Assembly (NCBI GenBank): GCA_015709575.1
Contig: CP054190.1
Location: forward strand, 2,292,616-2,356,615
Reading direction: 5' to 3'
Source: Planctomycetia bacterium
GTDB lineage: Bacteria > Planctomycetota > Phycisphaerae > UBA1845 > Fen-1342
DNA length: 64,000 nucleotides
Part shown: piece after piece, positions 32,832 through 41,996 of the stretch
How the letters are laid out: every line of letters begins with the position of its first letter
Numbering within the stretch: position 1 is the stretch's first letter
Made by a program: the position numbers and the translations under genes
Notes under the pieces: generated by a model
Seen by the model: only the letters and a program-made list of their open reading frames with translations
The model's database searches: none
What the model was told of the DNA's origin: nothing

Positions 32832-34460
32832 TCAACGCCGCGGGCGCGAACGCATGAACCGCTCGAACAGCGCTGAATCACGGGCCTTCAGATCATCCTC
32901 GTTTGCAAACTCCTCCCGAACTTCGCCATCGGATGATCGCGAGATGATCGTGATGCGCCCGTCCGCATGAACCGTCGCGTCAAACGTGGATTCGCGGACG
33001 CCGCCGTGCGGCGTGGCCTCGATTTCGACCTCGCGCGTGCGCTCAATCAACTCGCGGGCGGCGGCCAGCTGCTCCGCCGTATCCCCCATCCGGGAGCGCA
33101 GGCGCTCGATCGCAGCGCGAAGCTGCGGCGCACCCGCCGCCTCACGCTCCAGCGTCAGCCAGTCCTTCATGACCCCGTGGCGCTGCGCCGCCAACTCGCT
33201 CAAATGCCGCTCCACGATGGCCTGCCATTCCGCGCGGCGCGCAAGGAGCTGGTTCGAACCAGCCGCACCGGCCTGCGGCTCCAGCGCGTCCTTCGCAACG
33301 TCGTAGGCCTCCGGGTCGGCCTCGCGAAGTCGGTCCGCGTTGTCATACTCCGTGACGGTCTTGGCGCCGCTCGCATCCACCCGCTCCACCACCACGCGCC
33401 CGTCGTCGCCGCTGCGCACGCTCAGGCTTTCGCCGTTGCGCGAAACGTTGATCGCAAAGCTGTGCGAGCTGGTGACGTCAGTCACACCACCCGGGTCGTT
33501 GGCAATGACCACTTCCTCCAACCGCCGCAGAATCTCCTTGGTGTCCTTCAAGCCGTCGAGGTCGGCGAACGGACGAAGCACCAGCATGTCATTGAGCGCA
33601 CCGAGGTTTTCCCACTGAATCGCTCCATCGGGACCGACGCGCAGGCTGTGACCGCGAACGATCGGCCGCGCCGTCGTCAGAACGTCCTGGGGGTCTCCCT
33701 CGTGCACGTAGCGGCCCGGTTCAGCGGGTCGCGGCGCCGGGGCCAGGGCAATCGTCCGCTCCGCTCCGGCCCGCAGAACTCGCAACTCTACCCGACCGCC
33801 GACACCGGCCTGCTTCACGGCGTCCGTCACCGCAGTGACGTCCTTGAGCGCTTCGCCGTTAATGCCGCGGATAATGTCGAAGCGTCGCAGGCCGGCGGCC
33901 TCGGCCGGGCTGCCGACCACGAGGTTCGAGATCATCAAACCACCCTCGCCGACGTGCGCGGCGAGCGCGTCCGAAACGGGCGCGAGCAGCACACCGATAT
34001 ACGGCGAGCCCGGTTCCCCGCCCGCGGCTGCGCCCATCCGAATGACCACCGGCTGGCCGTCGGCGTTGTTTCCCGAAAACGCCATCGCATGTGCCGTTCC
34101 GCCGCCGGTCGCGCTCACGTTGACGACCGTCCCGTCCGCCGTCTGGAACGAAGACACCTGCGGCGCAGCAGCGCCACCGCCGATCGTCCGCACAACGACC
34201 GTGCCGCCATCGGCAGTCTGGTACGTCGCGACCTGCTCCTCGGCGCCGGCTTCAGCGGCCGCACCGGAGCCAGAGACGACGACGGCGCTGTCCCCGTCCC
34301 CGGCGGCAATGCGACGCATCACCACGCGCTGTGAGCCGCCGTCGGACGTCACCTGGATCGTGGTCGGATCGTCCGCCTTGAGAATAAGAACCGCGGACGC
34401 CGGCGCGGCGGAGAGCGCCGCGGCCGAAACCAGTGCCATTGGAACCAATCTTCGCAACAT
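32832..34460 (-). CDS. Secreted PDZ-domain protein
   Basis: A 542-residue exported protein with signal peptide at about 1-24 (ending AAPASA). A Gly/Ala-rich beta region of about 110 residues is followed by a PDZ domain at about 130-215 (SPYIGVLLAPVSDALAAHVG, GLMISNLVVGSPAEAAGLRR, FDIIRGINGEALKDVTAVTD). A second strand-rich part and a charged helical C-terminus end RDSALFERFMRSRPRR. There is no protease domain, so it is a binding scaffold rather than a DegP-type protease. The ATG at 34460 is chosen over upstream in-frame codons because GGGAG precedes it and the signal peptide starts there. It follows the anti-sigma gene on the same strand by 47 bases, so it may be part of the same stress regulon. 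Confidence 0.82.
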   Translation of the reverse strand: MLRRLVPMALVSAAALSAAPASAVLILKADDPTTIQVTSDGGSQRVVMRRIAAGDGDSAVVVSGSGAAAEAGAEEQVATYQTADGGTVVVRTIGGGAAAPQVSSFQTADGTVVNVSATGGGTAHAMAFSGNNADGQPVVIRMGAAAGGEPGSPYIGVLLAPVSDALAAHVGEGGLMISNLVVGSPAEAAGLRRFDIIRGINGEALKDVTAVTDAVKQAGVGGRVELRVLRAGAERTIALAPAPRPAEPGRYVHEGDPQDVLTTARPIVRGHSLRVGPDGAIQWENLGALNDMLVLRPFADLDGLKDTKEILRRLEEVVIANDPGGVTDVTSSHSFAINVSRNGESLSVRSGDDGRVVVERVDASGAKTVTEYDNADRLREADPEAYDVAKDALEPQAGAAGSNQLLARRAEWQAIVERHLSELAAQRHGVMKDWLTLEREAAGAPQLRAAIERLRSRMGDTAEQLAAARELIERTREVEIEATPHGGVRESTFDATVHADGRITIISRSSDGEVREEFANEDDLKARDSALFERFMRSRPRR

Positions 34461-34507
34461 GTGTTCTGCTCCCATTCGCTTGGAGTCGGATTTCTTGATT
34501 CGGGGCT

Positions 34508-35044
34508 TCACAGTCCATGAAGCTCGACGGCTCGCGTCGCACGCGGTCGCCGAACCTCGATCAGCAGGATCTCGCCCGGCCTGCTCCCTGGAATCAGGAT
34601 GAAATCGCGGCTGGAGCGCCGCGCGGGCACTGCCGTCGGATCGACCAGCACATCCACCGCGTTCGCAGTCGCGCCGGGTGATTCTCCCGGCGGCATGAAC
34701 CAGCCCGGACCGGCGTGCGTCCGCAGGCCATTGCCAGGCGCGGCGCCCGGATGGGTCATCCAGCGCGGACCGATCGCCGCCACCAATGCCGCGGCCGCCG
34801 CGACCACCGTCACGAACCAGGGCGCCCAGCGCAGCGACCTATGACCATTCGAGCTACCCATGACGCGCCGCAGCACGGCCGCGGCCTCCGCATCCAGCGC
34901 CGCGTACTCGTCGTACAGGGCGCGCGCCGTACGATCTCGCGAGAGCACTTCGTTCAGCTCACGACGCTGCTCGGCGCTTGCCTCGCCATCAAGGTGCCGC
35001 GAGATCAGCGTTTCCAGTTCCTGGTTTTCAGGCGGCATCGTCAC
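34508..35044 (-). CDS. Membrane anti-sigma factor
   Basis: A 178-residue single-pass membrane protein. The N-terminal cytoplasmic part (ELETLISRHLDGEASAEQRR, LSRDRTARALYDEYAAL) is the helical anti-sigma form typical of planctomycetes and lacks the HxxxCxxC zinc motif. A transmembrane helix at about 75-92 (APWFVTVVAAAAALVAAIG) is followed by an extracytoplasmic domain. Translation starts at a GTG that overlaps the sigma factor stop (GTGTGA), giving a four-base overlap and probable translational coupling, which keeps inhibitor and sigma factor in balance. The extracytoplasmic part, together with the downstream PDZ protein, may sense envelope conditions; that is inference. Confidence 0.85.
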   Translation of the reverse strand: MTMPPENQELETLISRHLDGEASAEQRRELNEVLSRDRTARALYDEYAALDAEAAAVLRRVMGSSNGHRSLRWAPWFVTVVAAAAALVAAIGPRWMTHPGAAPGNGLRTHAGPGWFMPPGESPGATANAVDVLVDPTAVPARRSSRDFILIPGSRPGEILLIEVRRPRATRAVELHGL

Positions 35045-35610
35045 ACCCGACCTTCCAGCGCCTCGCGCAACAGGCGTCTCGCCCGGACCAGCCGCGTCTC
35101 CACGGTGTCCTCGATCAGCCCCAGCGCTGCGCCGATTTCGGCATAGCTCCAGTTTTCCAGGTGCCGAAGCACAAACGGCTCGCGATAAATCGCCGGCAGC
35201 GACTCGATCGCCCGCTGCAACGCGGCACCGACCTCACGGCTTTCCAATACCGACACCGGGCCTTTGCCGCCCTGGTCGTCCGCGGCGGGCTGGCGCTCCT
35301 CGACCGGCACCGCGCGCGGCCGACGTCGCTCCGCATCCAGCGCGTCAATCGCCGCGTTCCGGGCAATTGAGTACAGCCAGGATCGCAGCCGGCCGGGATC
35401 CTGCAGATCGGCGATTCTTCGCCAGACGGATATCCATACCTGCTGGGCCACGTCGTCCACCAGATCGCGGCGCCCCGTCATGCCGTAGATGACGCTGCGA
35501 ATCCAAGGCGCGTTCTCCTGAACGATGCGTTCCACGGCGCGTCGCTCCCCGCGCTGCGCGGCGGCGACAAGCTCAGTCGGCACCGTCGTGTCCGGCGTCA
35601 TTGCGATCAT
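35041..35610 (-). CDS. ECF-type RNA polymerase sigma factor
   Basis: A 189-residue sigma-70 family factor of the extracytoplasmic function class. Region 2 spans about 15-85 (ENAPWIRSVIYGMTGRRDLV, VDDVAQQVWISVWRRI, RLRSWLYSIARNAAIDALDA), a short acidic linker follows, and region 4 covers about 130-185 (ALQRAIESLPAIYREPFVLR, LENWSYAEIGAALGLIEDTV, ETRLVRARRLLREAL). It would direct RNA polymerase to a specific promoter set when released by the membrane protein encoded immediately downstream. The start could be the ATG at 35610 or 35601. Targets may include this operon itself; I could not find a repeated promoter motif to confirm it. Confidence 0.95.
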   Translation of the reverse strand: MIAMTPDTTVPTELVAAAQRGERRAVERIVQENAPWIRSVIYGMTGRRDLVDDVAQQVWISVWRRIADLQDPGRLRSWLYSIARNAAIDALDAERRRPRAVPVEERQPAADDQGGKGPVSVLESREVGAALQRAIESLPAIYREPFVLRHLENWSYAEIGAALGLIEDTVETRLVRARRLLREALEGRV

Positions 35611-35855
35611 CTGCCTCTATGGACGGCTGGCCACGAACACATCCGCCAGAAAATCCGGCAAGGGGCGATAATTCCTGCCCCGCCGGCGCCCGGCGGAACA
35701 TCCGCTCTCTCGAACCGCCGCGGCGCCGCGGCGCTCCAACTCCAGCAAACCCCCGCCCGCCGATTCCTGCGTATGATGACCCGCGATTCCCTGGCGGTCG
35801 ATGGGACACCGCCGGACCGGAAAGACCAACACTACCGAACATTGCGGAGATCCGG

Positions 35856-37058
35856 GTGAAAGCCGCGCTGCCACGCGTTCTGGAAGACCTGCTGAACCTG
35901 CCGACCGCGGCCTTCGTCGAGACGGCCGTCCTCGCCTACGTCGAGTCGGCCGCAACCGCACTTCCTCACACCACCGTGCAGCGCGACGAATACGGCAATC
36001 TGCTCGTGCACTATCACCACCCCGATTGCAAGCGCGGGCCGATCGCGCTGACCGCCCACACGGACCACCCCGGGTTTGTCGCACTGCGGATGCTCGATCA
36101 GCGCACGCTGCTGGCGGCCTTTCGCGGCTGGGTGGAGCCGGAATACTTCGACGACGAGCGTGTGCGCTTCTGGTCAAACGGCCAATGGGTGAAGGGACGT
36201 GTCGAGAAAATCACAAAGGCTGCGCCGGTTTACGGGATGATCGGCCGGACGGGGCGGCCGGAGGAGGTGACGATCCGCGTGAAGCGCGAGATCGAGCCTA
36301 ATGCCCCCGGGATGTGGAACCTGCCTGACGCGCGGCTGCGCGAGGGAATCGTGCGGGCGCGCGGCTGTGACGACGTCGCCGGCGTCGCCGCCCTGCTCGC
36401 GATGTTCCAGCGGCTGGCAAAACGCGGTGCGCCGGCCAACGTGTTCGGGCTGTTCACTCGCGCGGAGGAAGTCGGATTCGTGGGGGCGATTGGCGCTGCG
36501 CGCAGCGGCACCATCCCGGCCGGCACGCCGGTGATTGCAATCGAGACGAGCAAAGAGCTTCCCGGGGCGCAAATGGGCGATGGACCGATCCTGCGCGTCG
36601 GCGACAAGACCACCATCTTCGCTCCGCACGTGTCGGCGTTCGTCGATCGTGTGGCGCGCGAGCTGGTGGCGCAGACGTCGCCGAAGCCTCGTCGTGGCAA
36701 AACTGGAGTGGAGGCGGCGCCGCCAGCGACTGCCGCTCGCGGACGCTCGCGCAAGACCGTGCCGATCCACTATCAGCGCCGCCTGATGGACGGCGGCACT
36801 TGCGAAACCACGGCATTCGGCGCCTATGGTTATGCCGCCGGCGGAATCTGCGTCGCGCTGGGCAACTACCACAACATGAATGTGAAGCGCGGCCGCATCG
36901 ACAGCGAGTACATAAGCCTGTCAGACTGGGAGCACATGGTGACCTGGTTCGAGGCGCTGGCCTGCGACCCGCTCGGACCTGGCGAAGAGGCGGCGGACCT
37001 GCGAGCCAATCTGGACAAGCGCTTTGCGGAGTATGAGCCGCTGCTGCGCGGCGCGTAG
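35856..37058 (+). CDS. M42-family (M20-clan) metallopeptidase
   Basis: About 400 residues, a co-catalytic dizinc aminopeptidase-like enzyme. Metal-site sequences are TAHTDHPGF (His/Asp), GCDDVAGVAALLAMF (bridging Asp), FTRAEEVGFVGA (catalytic Glu and ligand Glu), IETSKE, and NYHNMNVK near the C-terminus. The PDZ-like beta insertion of M42 enzymes fits the region from about 80 to 150. The chosen start is the GTG at 35856, with GGAG six bases upstream, because upstream frame sequence to 35601 is proline-rich and unlike the family. An insertion of about 25 basic and Ala/Pro residues (SPKPRRGKTGVEAAPPATAA) before the final metal segment is unusual. It is probably a cytoplasmic peptidase acting on short peptides. 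Confidence 0.85.
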   Translation: MKAALPRVLEDLLNLPTAAFVETAVLAYVESAATALPHTTVQRDEYGNLLVHYHHPDCKRGPIALTAHTDHPGFVALRMLDQRTLLAAFRGWVEPEYFDDERVRFWSNGQWVKGRVEKITKAAPVYGMIGRTGRPEEVTIRVKREIEPNAPGMWNLPDARLREGIVRARGCDDVAGVAALLAMFQRLAKRGAPANVFGLFTRAEEVGFVGAIGAARSGTIPAGTPVIAIETSKELPGAQMGDGPILRVGDKTTIFAPHVSAFVDRVARELVAQTSPKPRRGKTGVEAAPPATAARGRSRKTVPIHYQRRLMDGGTCETTAFGAYGYAAGGICVALGNYHNMNVKRGRIDSEYISLSDWEHMVTWFEALACDPLGPGEEAADLRANLDKRFAEYEPLLRGA

Positions 37059-37470
37059 TGCCGGGGCGGCCAGCATCGAAGTGTTGCCGCTTACAGGCCG
37101 CCGGTGCGGAAATCAGGAAACCGGGGGCATAGACCGGCAGGCGCCGAACGCACATGACCCCCGTCCGGCGTCAAACACCGGCGAGCGCCGAGGCAACCCC
37201 CGGCGCTCGCCGCGGAAATCGGAAATCCTCCGCCTTTGCCGGGGGAGCTGTTTGCTGGAACCCTCTCAGCAAGGTGGGCGACCCTGGCCGGCCCGACCTC
37301 GCCCGCTATGGGGTTGACGACGGGCGGATGGCATAAAGGTCTCCCGGGGCTCAGCATATCGGTCCGCGCAAACTGAATTCTCCCGTATCGAACAACGCAG
37401 GGGCGTTTCCGATCAATCACACGACAGTATAGCACCGGGTTTCACGCGGCGTCGGGAAATCCGGGGCGGC
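37059..37470. ncRNA. Structured intergenic region, candidate RNA gene
   Basis: Both flanking genes end here, so these 412 bases are not a leader of either. No good gene is visible. The DNA can fold strongly: GGCGAGCGCCG (37180-37190) pairs perfectly with CGGCGCTCGCC (37201-37211); TTGCTG (37251-37256) pairs with CAGCAA (37267-37272); CGCCCG pairs with CGGGCG near 37310-37325. The motif GGAAATC occurs at about 37108, 37213, 37220 and 37454. On the minus strand a TATACT box near 37425-37430 could be a -10. I tested by eye for RNase P, SRP, tmRNA and 6S landmarks and did not find them. It may be a novel RNA or only GC-rich spacer. Confidence 0.3.
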
Positions 37471-38061
37471 CTAACCGCGGAGGTTTAAAGGGCGAGGCAC
37501 TCCCGCCGGTGCGGAATCTTCGCGTATCTCCCACCAGCGGGCCTCCCCGGTAAGGCTATCGAGCAGCGCCACGCTGTGAAACGAAGCGCGCTGCAGCGCT
37601 CCGGGATTGATAAAGCGGGTTGTGCCGAGCGTCTGGTCTGCCGCGACGTGCGTGTGTCCGTGCAGCACGATCTGCGGCAATTGTCGCTGACCGGATGCGT
37701 CCTCGGCTGCCGCGGCGGCGCTGGTTGCGTTTTGCCCCGCCGCCGCGCGCGTCAGTTGAAGAAATGAGAATTCATGTCCGTGGCATACCGCGATGCGCAG
37801 CCCCGGCGTCGGTAGAAGCAGCAATCCCGCCGGCGGCAGCGGCAGGCCGAGCGCCGCTGCGTGCGATGACAGCGCGTGCGGGTCATCGGTGTTCCCCCAC
37901 ACGAACCAGGCCGGGCGAATCGTCAGCGCCTCCAGAACCGCCGGCGTGCCGACGTCGCCGCAGTGCACAAGCGCCTCCGCACCGAGCATTCGAAGGGCTG
38001 TCACAGCCCGCGTCGCGCGATCCGCGCGTCCGTGCGTGTCCGACAATACTCCGATGAGCAT
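37471..38061 (-). CDS. YfcE/MJ0936-like metallophosphoesterase
   Basis: A 196-residue calcineurin-like phosphoesterase. The metal ligands are in order: SDTHGR (about 8-13), HCGDVG (about 36-41), WGNTDD (about 58-63), CHGHEF (about 98-103) and HGHTHVA (about 136-142), followed by RFINPGAL, typical of YfcE-type enzymes. Such proteins hydrolyse phosphodiesters in vitro; the natural substrate is generally unknown. The start is placed at the ATG at 38061 because the sequence MLIGVLSDTHG is the normal N-terminus; the frame is open to 38100. The segment QLTRAAAGQNATSAAAAAED is a lineage-specific loop. It converges on the M42-type gene. Confidence 0.93.
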   Translation of the reverse strand: MLIGVLSDTHGRADRATRAVTALRMLGAEALVHCGDVGTPAVLEALTIRPAWFVWGNTDDPHALSSHAAALGLPLPPAGLLLLPTPGLRIAVCHGHEFSFLQLTRAAAGQNATSAAAAAEDASGQRQLPQIVLHGHTHVAADQTLGTTRFINPGALQRASFHSVALLDSLTGEARWWEIREDSAPAGVPRPLNLRG

Positions 38062-38293
38062 GGGTACACTCGCTCCGCCCCAGCGCCGCGGCCGCACCAT
38101 GCGCGGCGGTGCGATTCTTCCGCAGTGTAGCGGGCCGGCGACGGCTTGGTTGCGCCAAGCGGGTGGCGAGAAAAACGGCGGTCACCGCCTTCGAAAACGG
38201 CCGCCGCCAGTGCGACGCCGGTCAAAGACATTGACCGCCGCGAACCCGCGTCACGATGGACGCGATTGAACCGGGGTGCCGGAACCGCGAGGA

Positions 38294-39169
38294 CTACGGG
38301 GCCGGGCACGGATCTCCGCTGGCGGGCGGATTCACGATGCAGTTCACGAAGGTGTCGATGTCAAAGTTGTTGAACGATTCGTCGCGGTTGACGTCGCCGC
38401 GGATCGGGTCGCAACCGGGGAACGCGGTCGCGTAGCCCGGCGGGTCAATCAGCGCCAGCACGAACGCGTCAATGTCAAAGTTGTTCACCACGCCGTCGCA
38501 GTTCATGTCGCCATAAATCACGTTCGAGCCGACGGTGAACGAAATCGTCTGCGGAGCGAACGCGATCGTCGCCGAACTGACAGGAGAGTGGTTCGGCAGG
38601 GTGGCGATCGAGTCCAGCGTGTTGGCAATCGCGTTCTGCAACCGGAAGGTATAGCTGCCCGCCGTGGCCGGTGCGGCAAACGAGCCGGTCGCCAGCGTGG
38701 CCGGCCCGGACTGGCCGATGCCGCCGTCGAGCGTCGCGCTCTCTGCGATCCCAGCCCCGGGCGCAAGGGCCTGGCCGAACGTGTTCTGAGCGCCGCCGAT
38801 CTCCACCAGGTTGCGTCCACCCGGCGTACCGCGCTGCACGCCCACATACCCGGTGACGGGGTTTTGCTCGCCGGGGTTGCTGATACCCTGCGGCCGGCTG
38901 AAATTCAGCATGGCGATCGGCACGTTGTCGGCCGGCGGGATGTCAAGCGTGGCCGGATTCGCGCCATCCTGGGCGAGGTCCACGGCCAGCAGCGCCAGCC
39001 CGGCGTTGTCCCCGCTGGACACTTCAAAACTGATCGTCCAGTTGACGGTCGCGCCCGGCGCGATCGTCTGGCCGTTCTGCGGTGACGCGAGCGAAAGCGT
39101 AACAGTGTCGGCGCTCGCCGCCGAGCAGGCGATAGCCGCAACAGCGGTCGCCAGAATGCGATGATTCAT
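38294..39169 (-). CDS. Secreted protein with C-terminal dockerin-like repeats
   Basis: A 291-residue exported protein with signal peptide at about 1-20 (ACSAASA). The central part is beta-rich without cysteines ([39 protein letters not shown]), like a cohesin-type or Ig-like sandwich. The C-terminal 65 residues are two calcium-loop repeats, [20 protein letters not shown] and [20 protein letters not shown], linked by the [15 protein letters not shown] segment. The same pair ends the lectin protein at 20886-22310. The ATG at 39169 has GGAGG eight bases upstream. It is the first of three secreted products clustered around the GntR-LacI-type regulator gene; a role in polysaccharide binding is inferred from context. 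Confidence 0.8.
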   Translation of the reverse strand: MNHRILATAVAAIACSAASADTVTLSLASPQNGQTIAPGATVNWTISFEVSSGDNAGLALLAVDLAQDGANPATLDIPPADNVPIAMLNFSRPQGISNPGEQNPVTGYVGVQRGTPGGRNLVEIGGAQNTFGQALAPGAGIAESATLDGGIGQSGPATLATGSFAAPATAGSYTFRLQNAIANTLDSIATLPNHSPVSSATIAFAPQTISFTVGSNVIYGDMNCDGVVNNFDIDAFVLALIDPPGYATAFPGCDPIRGDVNRDESFNNFDIDTFVNCIVNPPASGDPCPAP

Positions 39170-39224
39170 GGTTCTTACCTCCGGTTCGATTCGCGCCGCG
39201 CGGCGGCGCTGGTTGATCCCATCA

Positions 39225-40355
39225 TCAATTCGGACTGGTCCGCTCCGGCGGCGGCGGCGCGGCCGTCGAGCCGCGCACGATGAACTCGGCCGGGAGCACT
39301 TCGCCATGCACGGGCGCATCGCGATCCTGCAGGGCGTTCGCCAGCAGTTGAAACGCGCGGGCCGCCATCTTCGGCAGCGGCTGGCGCACGGTCGTCAGGG
39401 GCGGGTCCAGCAGCGCCGCGGACGTGGGGTCGTCGAATCCGACGACAGAAACGTCCTGGGGCAGCCGCAGGCCGGCCTGGCGCGCGACCTGCATCGCGGC
39501 CATTGCGAGATAAAAGCCGCCGGCAAAGATCGCGGTCGGACGGTCCTTGGCGGACAGCCGCGCCGCGAGTCGCGCCCGAGCGCCCTCATCCAGCACGACG
39601 CTGTCGCGCGAGACCAGCAGATCGCGATCGGTCAGCTTCAATCCCGCCGCCTGCAGTTCGGCCTGCGCGCCGTTCACGCGGTCGCGGGAGTTGGTCATGT
39701 TCGTCGGGCCGGAAAGCACCAGCACGCGCCGGTGCCCCAGGCCGACCAGGTGCCGAATGGCGAGCGCAGCGCCTCCGGCGTTATCGCAATCGACGCACGC
39801 GACGTGATCGCCCGGCATCGTGCCGCCGAGAACCACCACCGGCGCCCGCCGCGCCAGCCGCTCGACGTCCGCCTGTGACTCGATCGGGGGATGGATGCAG
39901 ATCGCGCCGAACTCCTTGCCGGTGCGCGTCGGGACGTCATAGCGGTCGTTGAAGGAAAACTCAACGTGCCGCAGATCGTCCCGCGCTTCGCGACGCAGCG
40001 CCTGGATCAGCGTGCTGTGGTAATAGTCGTCGATGTTGACGTGCCCGGGCAGCACCAGCGCGATTGACAGACGAGGCTGCTGCACATTGGACGGGTCAAA
40101 ATCCTCGCGGACGTAGGTGCCCCGGCCGACCTCCCGGCGCAGCAGCCCCATCTCCACCAGCCCCTCCAGCGCCTTCTGCGCCGTGATGAGGCTGACGTCG
40201 ACCAGCGAGCTGATCTGCGCGGTCGAGGGAAGCCGATCGCCCGGGGCGAAATGCCCCGATCGAATCGCCGCGACGAGGATCTCGCGCGCCTGAAGGTACT
40301 TCGGCGTGCGATCCTGCCCGTTTACCTTCCGCAGCGCCACACTTTGATTCGCCAT
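39225..40355 (-). CDS. GntR-LacI chimeric transcription regulator
   Basis: A 376-residue regulator. Residues about 15-85 are a GntR-type winged helix ([60 protein letters not shown]). About 95-365 is a LacI/periplasmic-binding-like effector domain ([78 protein letters not shown]). This is the architecture of B. subtilis AraR, which binds a sugar and releases DNA. The ATG at 40355 begins the family N-terminus ([10 protein letters not shown]). It lies among secreted glycan genes on both sides, so it probably controls them in response to a sugar. Its operator may be the palindrome noted at 44161-44170. Confidence 0.9.
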   Translation of the reverse strand: MANQSVALRKVNGQDRTPKYLQAREILVAAIRSGHFAPGDRLPSTAQISSLVDVSLITAQKALEGLVEMGLLRREVGRGTYVREDFDPSNVQQPRLSIALVLPGHVNIDDYYHSTLIQALRREARDDLRHVEFSFNDRYDVPTRTGKEFGAICIHPPIESQADVERLARRAPVVVLGGTMPGDHVACVDCDNAGGAALAIRHLVGLGHRRVLVLSGPTNMTNSRDRVNGAQAELQAAGLKLTDRDLLVSRDSVVLDEGARARLAARLSAKDRPTAIFAGGFYLAMAAMQVARQAGLRLPQDVSVVGFDDPTSAALLDPPLTTVRQPLPKMAARAFQLLANALQDRDAPVHGEVLPAEFIVRGSTAAPPPPERTSPN

Positions 40356-40434
40356 GGTCTGATCCAACGGACTCCGAAACTTCGCCATCCGGACCGATGC
40401 CGGACGCCATTCACACGACCGCAGTCGCGACCCC

Positions 40435-41961
40435 TTACGGACCGCCAGCGATGTCATAGACATCCACAAACGCCTGGAAATCGACGAAATCGATGTCGCA
40501 GTCCAGGTCGCTGTTCATGCGCTGGCAGTTCAACGACAAGCCGCCGACGTTTTCGCTGCCGGTGTAGCAGGTCTGCAACCCGGCGAAGTCGGCCAGGCTG
40601 ACGCGCCCGTTGCGCGTGAAGTCAAAATCACGGTACACCGGCGTCGCAGGCGGGGGCGCTGCGAGGTTGGCCTTGTAGATGTAGAGCTTGCGGCTCTCAA
40701 AGCTCACCACCGCGAGCGTTCCGCTCGGGCTGTGATAGTCGAAGTCGATGATGCGATTGCCGGTCGTCGGGGAAGCCGACGGCTCGCACGGCAGTTCGAG
40801 CGGCGCGACCGTCGCGCCATCCGAAGCGCGGAAGAACCGCAGGTCGTACGCGTGGTTCGACCCCGTGGCCGGGCGGCTGTTGGCCAGCACCAGGTCATCA
40901 CTCGCGTCCGCGAGGTTTACGGCCGACACAAACGCGATTCCCTGCCCCTGGGCGTTGCCCTTGCCGAAGCCGTTGGCATCGGCGCAGGTGGCGAAATTGT
41001 TCCAGCCGACAAACGACGCGAGGCTCGCCGCGGCAAAAGGCGTCGCGCCGCCGGCCAGGTTGCGGAAGATCTTCTGGATGCCGTTCTCGGTGCGGTAATA
41101 GAAGTCGCCGGTAACCGGGTCGAGATCAAAGCGGCGATACGACGACGACCCGCACTGGAACACGATGATGTTGTTCACCGGACCGCCCGGCGCATTGACG
41201 TCATACGAGTACAACCGCCCCGAACCTTGCGTCATCGTGAAAATGCGCGTCGGATCGAGCGGATCGACCGCCACACCGGCGTGGAAGCGCGTCAGCGTGG
41301 CCGGGGTGGCGACGCCGCTGGGAGGCTCGTTGACCGGCCAGCCGCTGAGATGCTGGCCATACGTTCCGCTCATCGGGTCCGCGTCAATCGCGGCCACGTG
41401 CGAGGGCGCCTGCGGATCAGAGCCGGGCGGCATGAAGAACGGATCGAAATCGCCGGTCTCATCAAAGGTCGCATACAGCGTCTTTGTCACGTCGTCGTAG
41501 GAAAGTCCGCTGATCCAATCGCCGTTGCTGAGCTGCGGCCCGAACTGATACGTGTCCACATACCGAACATATGGGTTGCCGAAACCCGAGGTGGTCTCGA
41601 TGTTCAGCACTTCGGCGATGCCGACGGATGCGTACCAGGTCGAGCGCTGCTGCTCAACGGTGCCTGCGCCAATGTACGTGGCGCCGTTCCAGAACCCGCC
41701 CACCCACGCTCGCACGCCGTCTGTCGCGACCGCGGACGGGTTCGTCCCGATGCGCGGCGTGGCTCGGTACACCGCCAGGTTCGGCGGCGGCCCAAGCGTC
41801 GGGTCGAATGAGTCGTCGATCGCGCCGCCAGGGGGAAACGCGACGACTTCGAACAGGTCGATGACGTTGACAAGCTTGAAAGGATGGTCGTCGGCGACAA
41901 CGGGCGCCACCGCCAGTGCGGCAGCCCCCAGCGCAGCCGCGCCAACAACAAATTGCTTCAT
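40435..41961 (-). CDS. Secreted propeller-like protein with dockerin-type ending
   Basis: A 508-residue exported protein with signal peptide at about 1-23 (ending APVVA). The body (about 25-430) has repeated beta motifs with TKTLYATFDETGDFDPFFMP, FHAGVAVDPLDPTRIFTMTQ and NRIIDFDYHSPSGTLAVVSF, consistent with a beta-propeller. The C-terminus (about 445-508) has two calcium-loop-like segments, DFDFTRNGRVSLADFAGLQ and NSDLDCDIDFVDFQAFVDVY, a dockerin-like pair of a different subtype from the GDMNCDG form. It starts at the ATG at 41961. It lies 35 bases downstream of the pseudopilin-like gene and 79 bases upstream of the regulator gene, all in one direction, so they may be one transcript. Confidence 0.78.
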   Translation of the reverse strand: MKQFVVGAAALGAAALAVAPVVADDHPFKLVNVIDLFEVVAFPPGGAIDDSFDPTLGPPPNLAVYRATPRIGTNPSAVATDGVRAWVGGFWNGATYIGAGTVEQQRSTWYASVGIAEVLNIETTSGFGNPYVRYVDTYQFGPQLSNGDWISGLSYDDVTKTLYATFDETGDFDPFFMPPGSDPQAPSHVAAIDADPMSGTYGQHLSGWPVNEPPSGVATPATLTRFHAGVAVDPLDPTRIFTMTQGSGRLYSYDVNAPGGPVNNIIVFQCGSSSYRRFDLDPVTGDFYYRTENGIQKIFRNLAGGATPFAAASLASFVGWNNFATCADANGFGKGNAQGQGIAFVSAVNLADASDDLVLANSRPATGSNHAYDLRFFRASDGATVAPLELPCEPSASPTTGNRIIDFDYHSPSGTLAVVSFESRKLYIYKANLAAPPPATPVYRDFDFTRNGRVSLADFAGLQTCYTGSENVGGLSLNCQRMNSDLDCDIDFVDFQAFVDVYDIAGGP

Positions 41962-41996
41962 GGCTCTTTACCCTCCGGCCCCGGCGACGTGGGGCG

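Noticed and set aside
37091..37435. Minus-strand 114-codon frame in the structured spacer
   Set aside because: The composition is not protein-like, there is no ribosome site, and the region is full of self-complementary stems, so an RNA or plain spacer is more likely.
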